Shown: positions 13,866 through 22,664 of the stretch, one piece after another
Numbering within the stretch: the first letter of the stretch is position 1
How the letters are laid out: each line of letters starts with the position of its first letter
Assembly (NCBI GenBank): GCA_910586715.1
Contig: CAJUJG010000053.1
Coordinates: 1-25,346 of the forward strand
Direction: 5' to 3'
Length of the DNA: 25,346 bases
Origin: an uncultured Lachnospiraceae bacterium
GTDB taxonomy: Bacteria > Bacillota > Clostridia > Lachnospirales > Lachnospiraceae
Position numbers and translations under genes: made by a program
The notes under the pieces: generated by a model
Seen by the model: only the letters and a program-made list of their open reading frames with translations
The model's database searches: none
Told to the model about the DNA's origin: nothing

Positions 13866-16336
13866 ACCAGTACACTTATACCCTGAACCCCGCCCGGGAA
13901 GAAACAGATAACCGTACCTACAGACAGAGCGAGCTGGAAAAAATGACGACATTCCATCTGCGTGAAATCTGCAGGAAAGAACGTCTGGTGGTTCCCATGT
14001 CAAAAAACGGGGACAGGGAAGGGCTGATACGGCTGATTATGCGCTTCCGCGGACAGAGGGAATACCGTCATATCAGGGAATTCCATGAAGGCGGACTGGA
14101 CAGCATACAGCAGTTTTTGGACGGGTGTAAGGTCCGTTTCCGGGAAACGCCGGAGCTTACGGTTCCCGGAACAATCACCCTTTTTCAGGGGACGGAATTA
14201 AATGAGTTGGACGGCTACCGCGTCAGCTGCGATGAAAAACCCTGCTGCGGGAATCTGCTGCTGGTGGATGAGGCGCTCAGGGTATATACCTGTTTTTACC
14301 TTGGGGAGGTGCAGGATGAAACCTATCTCTTCAAGGGCAGGGATGTCGAGGTGAAACCGCTTGAAAAGCACCGGTATTTTATCCTGTATTTTCCGAATGA
14401 GAGGATATCGGAATATTTATACGACTGCTATCACGGCAGCCCTGCGCCCGTTCCGGGTTATGCGGAAACAGTGCGTATTCCCCTTCTGGATATCAGGGAA
14501 AAGGAAATCCAGAAGGCGGACCTGCCGTTGGTCATTGATTTTGGAAGCTCCAACACCACGATGGGAATCTGCCTTCCGGACGGAAGCATGCGGACGGCAG
14601 CCGTCAAGGGGCATACCATCATTCCAAGCATAATCGGCGTGAGGGAAAAAGAGAGCGGCGAAACGCAGTTTGTGTTCGGGTATGATGCGCAGGAGATGAA
14701 CCGTCAGAATTACAGGGATGAGGATGTGGCGGTCTTTTATGATATCAAGCGGTGGGTAAGCGATGCGGATCGGACGGAGAGCGTCATCCTCAAAAGCGGG
14801 TGCAGGTACCGGTTTTCGAGAAAGGAAATGCTGAGAGCTTATCTAGATTATCTTTTGGAGCTTGCCCGCCAGCAGTTTAAATGCAGCTTTACCGACATTC
14901 AGCTGCTTGCGCCAATCCGGCAGAAGGAAAAGTTTGGTCAGCTTTTTAAGGAGCTGCTTCCGGAATATACGGTCAACTGTGAGCTGGATGAGGGAATGGC
15001 AGTGCTTTTTCACAGCATCAACAACCTGATTCAGGGAAAAAAATATGAGGAACGCAGATGGTACCACACGCTGGTGATTGATTGTGGGGGTGGGACGACG
15101 GATCTGACATCCGGGCGTTTCTGCATCGAGAATAACAGGGTATCTTATATTGTCAGCCTAGAAACGCGTTATGAGAATGGCGATACAAATCTGGGCGGAA
15201 ATAACCTCACCTATCGAATTTTGCAGCTTTTAAAAATACGGATTGTGCAGGAGCTTGGATTTTTGGAGAAGGAAACACTTTTTTTCGGGGAAATCGGAGA
15301 AGGAAAAGCGGCCTATGAGGAATTGGAAAGGCAGTATCAGAAAGCGGAAAGGTTTTTGCCCACGCAGTTTCAGAAATACAGGGAAAAAAGCAGGGAGCAT
15401 TACTTTTATGTAAAAAACAATTACTACTATCTTTTTGAACTTGCGGAACAACTGAAAAAGCAGTTTTTCCAAAAAGAATTCCGCTATGAATTAAAAATAT
15501 CCACTGAAGCGGATGAAGGCATTTTTCTGGATAAATGGAAGCTGTCCCTTGGCATGGACGGGCAGTTTGAAACGCCTGCTTCTCCGATAAGGGTATGTTT
15601 GTATCTGAATGAAATTGAGGAGCTTCTCCGGCCGGAAATTTATGGTCTGATGGAACGTTTCCTTGACAAAAAGTTTGAGCAGGGAGAGCTTGCGGAATAT
15701 GAAATGATTAAGCTTACGGGGCAGTCCTGCAAATCACGCCTGTTTCTCGAAGCGCTTAAGCAGTATGTACCGGGAAAGCGGATACAGGGCATCCGTCACG
15801 ATGATGCAGGAACGGAGCTCAAGATGTGCTGCCTTGAGGGAGCGCTTGCCTATTTTATGAACTGTAAGCTTGGTTACATGGAAGTAAACGAGAAGTACAG
15901 GGTGGGCAGCCTGCCATATGAGATTATGGCATATACCCATGAAAACAAAGAAAAGGTCCTGATACGGAGTCTCGATCCGGAAGATCATATCGGGTATATT
16001 TCACGGTTCCACATCGGAAGCCAGCTGGATCTGTATTTAAATGATGAGCAGGGAAAACCACTGAAAACCTGTTATTTCGCATATGATACCTCAAAATTTG
16101 AAAGAACAACCCAGAGGGAGATTGATGAAGTCTATGCCGGAACCGTCATTCAGGAGGAAACGGACATCATTCTGGAAGGCGAGATGAAGTTCTTTGTGTG
16201 GATTGCAAAGGAACGGTGGGGATTTGTGGTCCTGCCGGTTCTGAGGGATCAGGAGGTCCTGTATAAGGGTAGTGAAACATTTTTTGATTTTGAAGACGAC
16301 ACTTGGGAATTGAATTTCTTTGACGGAAGGAAGTAG
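13862..16336 (+). CDS. Hsp70/actin-fold ATPase with N-terminal SAP-like segment
   Basis: An 824-residue protein overlapping its upstream neighbour by ATGA. Residues about 22-62 (LEKMTTFHLREICRKERL, then KNGDREGLIRLI) look like a SAP or Rho-N-type helix pair. A second region of unknown fold reaches about 215. The Hsp70/actin ATPase core follows: phosphate-1 loop LVIDFGSSNTTMGI (Asp226, Gly228), phosphate-2 loop LVIDCGGGTTDLTSG (Asp407, Gly409-411), and GDTNLGGNNLTYRI. The catalytic-type residues are retained. It is longer than DnaK (about 640) and has no recognisable DnaK substrate domain, so it is a specialised relative. The J-domain gene at 9723 would encode its co-chaperone. It may assist assembly or disassembly of the contractile particle. 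Family sure, role inferred. Confidence 0.85.
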   Translation: MNQYTYTLNPAREETDNRTYRQSELEKMTTFHLREICRKERLVVPMSKNGDREGLIRLIMRFRGQREYRHIREFHEGGLDSIQQFLDGCKVRFRETPELTVPGTITLFQGTELNELDGYRVSCDEKPCCGNLLLVDEALRVYTCFYLGEVQDETYLFKGRDVEVKPLEKHRYFILYFPNERISEYLYDCYHGSPAPVPGYAETVRIPLLDIREKEIQKADLPLVIDFGSSNTTMGICLPDGSMRTAAVKGHTIIPSIIGVREKESGETQFVFGYDAQEMNRQNYRDEDVAVFYDIKRWVSDADRTESVILKSGCRYRFSRKEMLRAYLDYLLELARQQFKCSFTDIQLLAPIRQKEKFGQLFKELLPEYTVNCELDEGMAVLFHSINNLIQGKKYEERRWYHTLVIDCGGGTTDLTSGRFCIENNRVSYIVSLETRYENGDTNLGGNNLTYRILQLLKIRIVQELGFLEKETLFFGEIGEGKAAYEELERQYQKAERFLPTQFQKYREKSREHYFYVKNNYYYLFELAEQLKKQFFQKEFRYELKISTEADEGIFLDKWKLSLGMDGQFETPASPIRVCLYLNEIEELLRPEIYGLMERFLDKKFEQGELAEYEMIKLTGQSCKSRLFLEALKQYVPGKRIQGIRHDDAGTELKMCCLEGALAYFMNCKLGYMEVNEKYRVGSLPYEIMAYTHENKEKVLIRSLDPEDHIGYISRFHIGSQLDLYLNDEQGKPLKTCYFAYDTSKFERTTQREIDEVYAGTVIQEETDIILEGEMKFFVWIAKERWGFVVLPVLRDQEVLYKGSETFFDFEDDTWELNFFDGRK

Positions 16337-16345
16337 GCGCGGTTT

Positions 16346-17662
16346 ATGGGATGGACGGACAGGGAAAACGCAGTGGATGGGATGAAGGAAATCATACAGA
16401 GGGAAATACAGTCCATTGACAGCCTGAAAGAGCGGGTTGCCTTCAAGGAGCTGATGGAAGGCGTATTTTTATCCCTGTATGAAACAAACCTGCAGATGTA
16501 TGAAGGGCTGGAACAGAGAATAAAGGAAGAGACGGATTACGACGCGGACGGTTTCCATATAAAAACAGGCATTGTCGAAAGGGAATATTTTGATGCCTCC
16601 CATCATCTGTTTTCGCCGATTGCAGAGGAGGACGCGGCGGAAAAAAGCTATGACATGAAGGAAATCCTTACGGCGGTAAAAGAGGACGGGGCATTTCTAC
16701 TTATGAAGGTAATGCTTTACTGCGACTATCTTGAGATACAGAGGCTGTGGGAAAATCCCCCTGTGTTTGAGGGGATTATTGAAACGGATGAGCCTTTGCA
16801 GGAATGGAAAATAGAGGTGCGGCTGCGGGAAAATAAGGGTTATCTTGACAGGATAGCGTACCTGTACCATCTGTTTGTCAAAAACGGGATACCGTGGCAG
16901 ACCGTGAACGCCCCCTATCTGTATAAAATGGCGGATGTAGTCGTGACAGGGCTTCCAGAGGAAATCACGGGGGACGAAAGGATAAAGCAGGTGACGGTCC
17001 GGTTTGGGGAATACAGCCGGATTGTGCAAAAGGATGTCATTCCGGTGTGGAATATTAAGAAGCTGGTCATGGAAAGCGTAGGCTTTCCGGTACCCTGTGA
17101 AGACCATGTCAGCTTTGAACATATCATCTCACTGCATGAGCACGGGGCAGGGAACGCCTATCTGGCAGATGATGACAGGGAAATCCGCAGCATCAGCCAG
17201 GCAGGGGAGCGGCTCCGGATTATCAGCGGCGCCAGTGAGGCAAAAAAGTGGAACATATACTGTATCCGTGCCTCAAGGGAGCTAAAAATCGACCGCTATA
17301 CTTATCCAGTGCTTGGAAACAGGCGGGCAGGAAGCTTTGCGGAAAAGTATCAGGCAAAATGGAACCAAAGCATACGGACAAAGACGCAGCTAATGCATTT
17401 CATCAAAGGCTTCGGACTCGAGGATTACGTGCAGTATCAGGACTGCAGGGTCGCGGGTGAATTTCCCGGTAAAAAGGAAACGTACTCCATGAATCTTTTT
17501 ATCACGGATGAGCTTAGGAACAGGGAAGCGCAGGACAAGCTGGTTTTATTTTTCAGGTCCGGGCAGAAGGAAGCATGGCTCCAGAGGGATATTTTAAGCT
17601 TCCTCACATCGGAGGTACAAAGACTATATCCCGAGTATGACTGCGGGGGTGTGCTGGTATGA
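16346..17662 (+). CDS. Unrecognised 438-residue protein, possible baseplate component
   Basis: I do not recognise this family. The 438-residue protein has no signal peptide or membrane helix. It opens with a helical, acidic segment (REIQSIDSLKERVAFKELME, then LYETNLQMYEGLEQRIKEE), continues as mixed alpha/beta sequence, and ends with LSFLTSEVQRLYPEYDCGGV. It lies between the Hsp70-like and VgrG-like genes, where CIS clusters usually carry baseplate wedge genes (TssF/TssG/TssK or gp6 equivalents). The start at 16346 follows GGAAGGAAG; a later Met at 16382 is possible. The end overlaps the next ATG. A baseplate role is inference from position only. Confidence 0.6.
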   Translation: MGWTDRENAVDGMKEIIQREIQSIDSLKERVAFKELMEGVFLSLYETNLQMYEGLEQRIKEETDYDADGFHIKTGIVEREYFDASHHLFSPIAEEDAAEKSYDMKEILTAVKEDGAFLLMKVMLYCDYLEIQRLWENPPVFEGIIETDEPLQEWKIEVRLRENKGYLDRIAYLYHLFVKNGIPWQTVNAPYLYKMADVVVTGLPEEITGDERIKQVTVRFGEYSRIVQKDVIPVWNIKKLVMESVGFPVPCEDHVSFEHIISLHEHGAGNAYLADDDREIRSISQAGERLRIISGASEAKKWNIYCIRASRELKIDRYTYPVLGNRRAGSFAEKYQAKWNQSIRTKTQLMHFIKGFGLEDYVQYQDCRVAGEFPGKKETYSMNLFITDELRNREAQDKLVLFFRSGQKEAWLQRDILSFLTSEVQRLYPEYDCGGVLV

Positions 17663-18366
17663 GGTATTTATGGGAGGTTTTACTGGAAGCGCAGGCAGAG
17701 CATATTCCGGAAAACAGGCTCCGCTTTGTCCATGCGCCGCTGGGAAGCGGTTACATGGAGATGTCCCTGCCCTGCATCAATCAGGCATGGATTCACGACG
17801 GGGAAGCACGGGAAATACGGCTTGAGGTCAACACCTATTACCGGTTCTATGAAATCTTTAAAAATATGTTTCCTCCGGAGGAAGCGGACTGTCCTGCCCT
17901 GCGGGAGAGCCTCACCAATCTGATTCTCCATGTGCTGGCGCAAAATGACGTCCGTAAGGGAATGACAAAGGCGGATTACCATAAAAAGCTTCTGGCTGAG
18001 GAGATTTTACAGGGAGGCTTTGGGGAGGCGGCAAGGACAGTACTTTTGGGCATGAGTAGGGAGGAGCAGGAAATCCTGCTCAGCGGCTGGATGAACAGCT
18101 TCCGCGTGGGAAGCGCCCTTGCGGTGTTCCTTGACATGGTCCACTGTCTGGTAAAGGACAGCATTGTTTACCACAGCAATGAATGTCCGGATGAAATCCT
18201 GATTTATACCGGTTTGAAAAAAGAGCAGGAAACGGAGCAGAGAATCCGGTTCCTCGTGGATACTTTTTTGGATATCCGGTACCGCGTGGAGGTTTTTTAT
18301 GAATACCATTTCGGGATTATCGGAGTGGAGGAAACCATGCAGACAGGCGAAATCGCCATCTGTTGA
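17659..18366 (+). CDS. Unrecognised 235-residue protein, possible baseplate component
   Basis: A 235-residue soluble protein of unknown family. It starts in an ATGA overlap with the preceding gene and has only a weak ribosome binding site, so it is probably translated by coupling. The N-terminal third is strand-rich (RLRFVHAPLGSGYMEMSLP, REIRLEVNTYYRFYEIF), the middle is helical (LTNLILHVLAQNDVRKGMTK), and the C-terminal part again strand-rich (DIRYRVEVFYEYHFGIIGVE). There are no catalytic motifs that I can name. Coupling to its neighbour suggests that the two products bind each other. Confidence 0.6.
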   Translation: MRYLWEVLLEAQAEHIPENRLRFVHAPLGSGYMEMSLPCINQAWIHDGEAREIRLEVNTYYRFYEIFKNMFPPEEADCPALRESLTNLILHVLAQNDVRKGMTKADYHKKLLAEEILQGGFGEAARTVLLGMSREEQEILLSGWMNSFRVGSALAVFLDMVHCLVKDSIVYHSNECPDEILIYTGLKKEQETEQRIRFLVDTFLDIRYRVEVFYEYHFGIIGVEETMQTGEIAIC

Positions 18367-18386
18367 GTAGAAGAGGGAGAAAAACA

Positions 18387-19160
18387 ATGTTTCACAATTC
18401 ATATCCTGTTTTTGAGGCTAAGAGACTGCTGAAAAAAGAAATGCTGGATAATCTCAGGGATTACCCGAGAAACCTGTCTGCCATACAATATCAGGATTAC
18501 AGTGACGGGATTTTGTCCGGATGCGAACTCAGGGAAGCAGACGGCGGGCTGAAAATCATGCCGGGAATGATTTTTTACAAGACGGTTATTTATTTTTTGG
18601 AGAAACCCTGTATGGTCGAATGCAGCGCGGACGGCAGGACCACGTATTTAAAGGTCCGATTTTTGGACAAAACCATCGGTGCCGGGCAGGAGGAATATCT
18701 TTCGCGGGTTTACGTGGACGGACAGCCGCCGGATGCCGTATGTGAGCTGGAGCTGGGACGCTTCAAGCTCCAGTCCGGCGCAAGGCTGCGGACGGAGTAC
18801 GTGGATTTTTACGACTATGATACGGAATTTGATACGGTGAACATCATCCACGCGCCCCATGCGTCGCCGGGGCATGGCAGTGTCAGCCCCCAGATTTTAA
18901 AGTGCTTTGCGGGGGAGATGATGCGCTTTCCCATACAGAATCCTTGGGACTGCGCCTTCTGTCTGGACTGCCTGCAGCTTAAGGAGGCAATGCCGTATGA
19001 GGCAGTCAGGGCATATTTAAATGTAAGGCTTAATCAGGACATGGATTACACGAACATGCAGATATACAGTGGATTAAAAGCCATCCTGATGGAAACGGGC
19101 GGCAGGAAAGTGTCTTTCGGACAGCCGCCAAAAAAAGATAAGACACTGTTAATGATATAG
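18387..19160 (+). CDS. Unrecognised 257-residue protein with phage-baseplate-like N-terminus
   Basis: A 257-residue soluble protein. I chose the ATG at 18387, preceded by GAGGGAG, over an upstream TTG that lacks a ribosome binding site. The N-terminus (MFHNSYPVFEAKRLLKKEML, then QYQDYSDGILSGCEL and LKIMPGMIFYKTVIYFLE) follows the strand pattern 'Q..DY..GIL.G......L.I.PG..' seen in phage baseplate/tail-fibre shoulder domains and in the TssK shell domain. The C-terminal half is helical and ends in a basic tail. I suggest a receptor-binding-protein-like or TssK-like baseplate part; this rests on pattern resemblance and position, not on a firm family match. Confidence 0.6.
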   Translation: MFHNSYPVFEAKRLLKKEMLDNLRDYPRNLSAIQYQDYSDGILSGCELREADGGLKIMPGMIFYKTVIYFLEKPCMVECSADGRTTYLKVRFLDKTIGAGQEEYLSRVYVDGQPPDAVCELELGRFKLQSGARLRTEYVDFYDYDTEFDTVNIIHAPHASPGHGSVSPQILKCFAGEMMRFPIQNPWDCAFCLDCLQLKEAMPYEAVRAYLNVRLNQDMDYTNMQIYSGLKAILMETGGRKVSFGQPPKKDKTLLMI

Positions 19161-19178
19161 GAACAGGAGGATCCATGT

Positions 19179-19793
19179 ATGGAGAAGGAACTTGACCTCG
19201 CCACGGCGCGCTTTATAAAGGAACAGCAGGACTGGGAACGGCAGGAGGAAGTGGAGCGCCTGTTGAAGAAGTTTGATCCCAAAGAGAATACCACTTATAC
19301 GCTGGAGGAGCTGACGGAGGGAATCCGCAAGGGGGAGCAGCAGCTCTATACCGAACTGTTGGAATTTGAGCCGAGGCAGCTTTTGGACGGGCGTATTACG
19401 GTTCCCTATATCAAGGATTTCTTTGATTTGGAACTGGATGAGCCGGAAAGTGCGTTTTTTGTCAGCAACAGGAATACTTCCGCAATGACCATAGCGGACG
19501 TGCCGTGCGAAAAGGTGATGCAGCCTTTGGAGGAGTGGATAACAGGGATTATTGAGCCTTTGAAGGAATACCAGTGGCATATAAAGTCGGTGAAAAAGGA
19601 AAGCATGGGAAGTATGGAATATTTCTGCTTTGTGATGCCCACTGCAAAGGGAAAGCTTTATAATGTCATGTTCCGTTATCATAAAGCTGGGCGGTTGTAT
19701 GTCGGGGCGATGAACTGTCCGGAGGAAGAGAAAGAGGGCATGGGGCTTTTGCTGGAAGCAATGGTTTATGTGATTGCGGAAATGAACCGCTAG
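19179..19793 (+). CDS. Small protein with possible Mog1/PsbP-like (DUF1795-type) fold
   Basis: A 204-residue soluble protein. AGGAGG at 19165-19170 is eight bases before the chosen ATG; an ATG at 19175 is in another frame. The first 70 residues are charged and helical (DWERQEEVERLLKKF). The rest shows a strand-loop pattern with FFVSNRNTSAMTIADVP, a central helix, SMGSMEYFCFVMPTAKGKLY and GRLYVGAMNCPEEEKEGMG, reminiscent of Mog1/PsbP-like proteins, the fold of EagR adaptor chaperones that load effectors onto VgrG in T6SS. The adjacent downstream vgrG-like gene fits such a role. The fold call is tentative; an unrelated assembly factor is equally possible. Confidence 0.55.
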   Translation: MEKELDLATARFIKEQQDWERQEEVERLLKKFDPKENTTYTLEELTEGIRKGEQQLYTELLEFEPRQLLDGRITVPYIKDFFDLELDEPESAFFVSNRNTSAMTIADVPCEKVMQPLEEWITGIIEPLKEYQWHIKSVKKESMGSMEYFCFVMPTAKGKLYNVMFRYHKAGRLYVGAMNCPEEEKEGMGLLLEAMVYVIAEMNR

Positions 19794-19806
19794 GAGGGAG
19801 GTCTGC

Positions 19807-21210
19807 ATGAGAATGGATGCAATTACCTATGGGGAGCTCATACTGACGCTTGGCGATACGGAGCTGTCGGTACTGGAGCTTGCCGTCAGTGAGGAGCCGG
19901 GAAAGCATGGAAGGCTGACAGCGGATGCCGCGGCGCAGGAGGGGGAAAAGGACTATCTTTTATATGAAGAGGGAGGAGACGTGTCGGTCTATGCCGTTCA
20001 GGGGGAGGAGAGAACGCCCCTGTTTTTTGGAATTGTGACCAAAATGAGGATAAAGACCGTTGGAAGGCAGTGCGTGGTTCATCTGGAGGCAGTGACGCAG
20101 AGTTATCAGATGGATTTGGCTGCATGGAACCGCACTTATCAGGATACGGCGCTGACCTCCTATCAGATGCTGGAGCTACTCATAGAGCCGTACTGGCCCT
20201 TCGCACAGATTCTGGCGTCCATACCGGAGGAGGAGCTTGGGCAGATTGTTGTCCAGTATCAGGAGACGGATTGGGCGTTTTTAAACCGCATCCTGTCGGC
20301 ATACGGGGTGAGTGCCTGCGTTGACAGCACCAGCCCGGGCATCTGCATCAGGGCGGGGCTCATGGATATTTCGGAAGAAACGGACTGGGACAGTCTTCCC
20401 TATACGGTTTCCCGCAATACGGCGCCCAAAAAGGAGGACTGTCCGTTAAAGGGGCAGATTTGCTATACGGTGGAGGCATATGAGATTGTTCCGCTTGGTG
20501 AAATGGTGACGTTCCACGGCTTGGAGCTGTATATCGGAAAAATTGAAAGAACCATCTGCAAAGGACTGCTGGTTAACAGATACAGTCTGTATTTTGAGGA
20601 GGGAATGGAGATTTCCCGGTATTTTAATCCGTTCCTTAGCGGAGTATCCATAAATGGAATTGTCACAGCCGTAAAAAGGGACACGCTTTTGGCGTGGATG
20701 GAGACGGATGCACTGATGCAGTGCCAAAAAAAATATTTTTTCCCGTTTTCCACGGTGGCGGCGTCCCCGGACGGAAGCGGTTGGTACTGCATGCCGCGCA
20801 GGGGGGACCGTGTCCGGATTTTCTTTCCGACGGACGATGAGCGGGAGGGCTATGCCATTGCGAACCTTTACGGGGAATCAAAGCCTGCCTCGGGAAGTCC
20901 CATAGAAAATCCCGATGCCAAGGATATTACAATGCCGGACGGGAAATCACTGCGGTTTATAGAAGGCGGGATACAACTCTCCGTGGGGGAAGACAGGGGC
21001 ACGGTGACGCTGACCAATGACGGAAAAGCTGAAATCCGAACGGATGAAAGCATTGATATCGGCGCTGCGGAGGCACTGTACTTTACCACGGAGGGGGAAA
21101 TGACCATAAAAGCCGGGACGCAGATACAGATTACCAGCGATTCGGGAGTAAGTATCTGCCTGACACAGGATACGGCAAAAATCAGTGCGGATACAATCTG
21201 GAATAATTAA
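19807..21210 (+). CDS. vgrG: VgrG-like spike/hub protein (first)
   Basis: A 467-residue protein with the VgrG domain order. The N-terminal gp27-like hub (about 1-300) contains IVVQYQETDWAFLNRILSAY (about 147-166), the family's typical QYxETDWxFLxR motif. A gp5-type OB domain follows near 311-345 (FPFSTVAASPDGSGWYCMPR, GDRVRIFFP). The C-terminal repeat-like strands (FIEGGIQLSVG, TVTLTNDGKAEIRTDESIDI, GTQIQITSDSG) would form the beta-helical spike. It is shorter than typical proteobacterial VgrG (600 or more) and carries no effector extension. TAGGAGGGAGG precedes the ATG. VgrG trimers cap the tube and bind a PAAR tip, and a PAAR-like gene follows at 24155. Confidence 0.88.
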   Translation: MRMDAITYGELILTLGDTELSVLELAVSEEPGKHGRLTADAAAQEGEKDYLLYEEGGDVSVYAVQGEERTPLFFGIVTKMRIKTVGRQCVVHLEAVTQSYQMDLAAWNRTYQDTALTSYQMLELLIEPYWPFAQILASIPEEELGQIVVQYQETDWAFLNRILSAYGVSACVDSTSPGICIRAGLMDISEETDWDSLPYTVSRNTAPKKEDCPLKGQICYTVEAYEIVPLGEMVTFHGLELYIGKIERTICKGLLVNRYSLYFEEGMEISRYFNPFLSGVSINGIVTAVKRDTLLAWMETDALMQCQKKYFFPFSTVAASPDGSGWYCMPRRGDRVRIFFPTDDEREGYAIANLYGESKPASGSPIENPDAKDITMPDGKSLRFIEGGIQLSVGEDRGTVTLTNDGKAEIRTDESIDIGAAEALYFTTEGEMTIKAGTQIQITSDSGVSICLTQDTAKISADTIWNN

Positions 21211-21222
21211 CGGAGGTGTGCG

Positions 21223-22644
21223 ATGTACAGCTTACATGACTTGGAAATAACGGGAATTTCACTGGCAGAGATACTGGAATGCGAGACGGAATCCGTAATC
21301 GGGGAACACGGAACCCTTAGGATTCTTGCCCGTGCGGACAGTGAGGAAATGCTCTATGAGCTGCCTGACTGTCAGGAGATAAACGTGTTTTTAAGAACCG
21401 GAGGGGAAAAAGTAATCCTTTTTTCCGGAATTATGACGGATATCCGGATATCGGAGCAGGCACAGATGAAAACCGTCCGGATAGAGGCGAAGAGCAGAAG
21501 CTGGCTGATGGACAGGACAAAACGCTCCCGTTCCTTCCAAAATATAAAGATGTCATACCGCACGCTGGCATGGGAAATCCTCAAATGCTATAAAGGAGAA
21601 AACGCGAAAGAGCAATGCAGCCTGATTTATGCGGGTGCGGAACGGAAGACGGAAGGTCTGATTGTCCAGTATGAGGAAACCGACTGGGAGTTCCTAAAAA
21701 GGGTGCTCTCCCTTGCAGGGCTTGCCCTGACGCCGGACAGCAGGCAGGAAGGGATAAAGCTCTATGCGGGCGTCCCGTCCCTTCCGGAAGCGGCACTTTC
21801 ATGCCATGTGCGGGCAATAGATAAGGATATGGCGTCCTATTATCTTTTAAAGGCAAACGGGAGGGATGTTCGTGCGGCGGACTTTACCCGTTACACGGTC
21901 GAGTCTGAACAGCTTCTGGGGATTTTAGAGCCTGTAAGCATAGGTGGAAACAGGGCAGTTGCATACGGTTGCAAATATATATTCGGGGATCAGGAAATGA
22001 CGGGCATTTACGGTCTGCAGAGTCCCAGGGGGCTGAAAAGGACCGCATCCTACCCCATGCACCTGATCGGGGTGGCGCTGCTTGGGGAAGTGGTCGGCGT
22101 GACCGGCTCAAAGGTGCGGGTGCTGATGGAGATTGACAAAGGGCATAAGGAAAGGGCGGTCTACTGGTTCCCTTATTCCACCATGTCCGCGTCCCCCAAC
22201 GGGAGCGGCTGGTACTGTATGCCGGAAAAGGGAGATAAGGTGCGCGTGTATTTCCCTTCCAAGACGGAGCGGGAGGCGGTGGCGCTTAGCGCGGTAAGCA
22301 GCTATCAGGTGCCGCAGGACGGCGGGGAGGACAGGATGGAAAACCCCGACAGCCGTTATTTAAGGACGAAGGCAGGGCAGGAGCTGGCGTTAGCGCCCGG
22401 CTACATAAGGCTGTCCTGCGGTCAGAATGCAGCCTCGGCGACCATCCATACGGATGGGACGGTGCTTGTCCATGCGCAGTCGGCAGTAAAGGTTCAGGCA
22501 CATGAAAGCCTGACGCTTGACGCGGAGGAGGAGCTGAACATCCATGCAAAGGATCAGCTTTATGTACACAGTACGGACGGCGGGCAGATTGCAGTTGCGA
22601 AGGGGCACATCCTGTTCAAGGGAACCGAAGTTAAATTTGATTAA
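21223..22644 (+). CDS. vgrG: VgrG-like spike/hub protein (second)
   Basis: A 473-residue paralog of the preceding gene with the same domain order: hub with LIVQYEETDWEFLKRVLSLA (about 146-165), OB domain with FPYSTMSASPNGSGWYCMPE and GDKVRVYFPS (about 315-345), and a beta-spike (LALAPGYIRLSCG, ATIHTDGTVLVHAQ, INVHAK-type repeats to the end). It starts 12 bp after the first copy with a GGAGG site. The two copies are diverged outside the motifs, so they may form distinct or mixed trimers, or carry different cargo. No toxin-like C-terminal extension is present. Confidence 0.88.
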   Translation: MYSLHDLEITGISLAEILECETESVIGEHGTLRILARADSEEMLYELPDCQEINVFLRTGGEKVILFSGIMTDIRISEQAQMKTVRIEAKSRSWLMDRTKRSRSFQNIKMSYRTLAWEILKCYKGENAKEQCSLIYAGAERKTEGLIVQYEETDWEFLKRVLSLAGLALTPDSRQEGIKLYAGVPSLPEAALSCHVRAIDKDMASYYLLKANGRDVRAADFTRYTVESEQLLGILEPVSIGGNRAVAYGCKYIFGDQEMTGIYGLQSPRGLKRTASYPMHLIGVALLGEVVGVTGSKVRVLMEIDKGHKERAVYWFPYSTMSASPNGSGWYCMPEKGDKVRVYFPSKTEREAVALSAVSSYQVPQDGGEDRMENPDSRYLRTKAGQELALAPGYIRLSCGQNAASATIHTDGTVLVHAQSAVKVQAHESLTLDAEEELNIHAKDQLYVHSTDGGQIAVAKGHILFKGTEVKFD

Positions 22645-22664
22645 CGGATAAAAGGAGGATGCAG

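Noticed and set aside
22659..22664. ATG at 22659 as start of the pentapeptide-repeat gene
   Set aside because: It directly abuts the AGGAGG, so the next in-frame ATG at 22665 is preferred.
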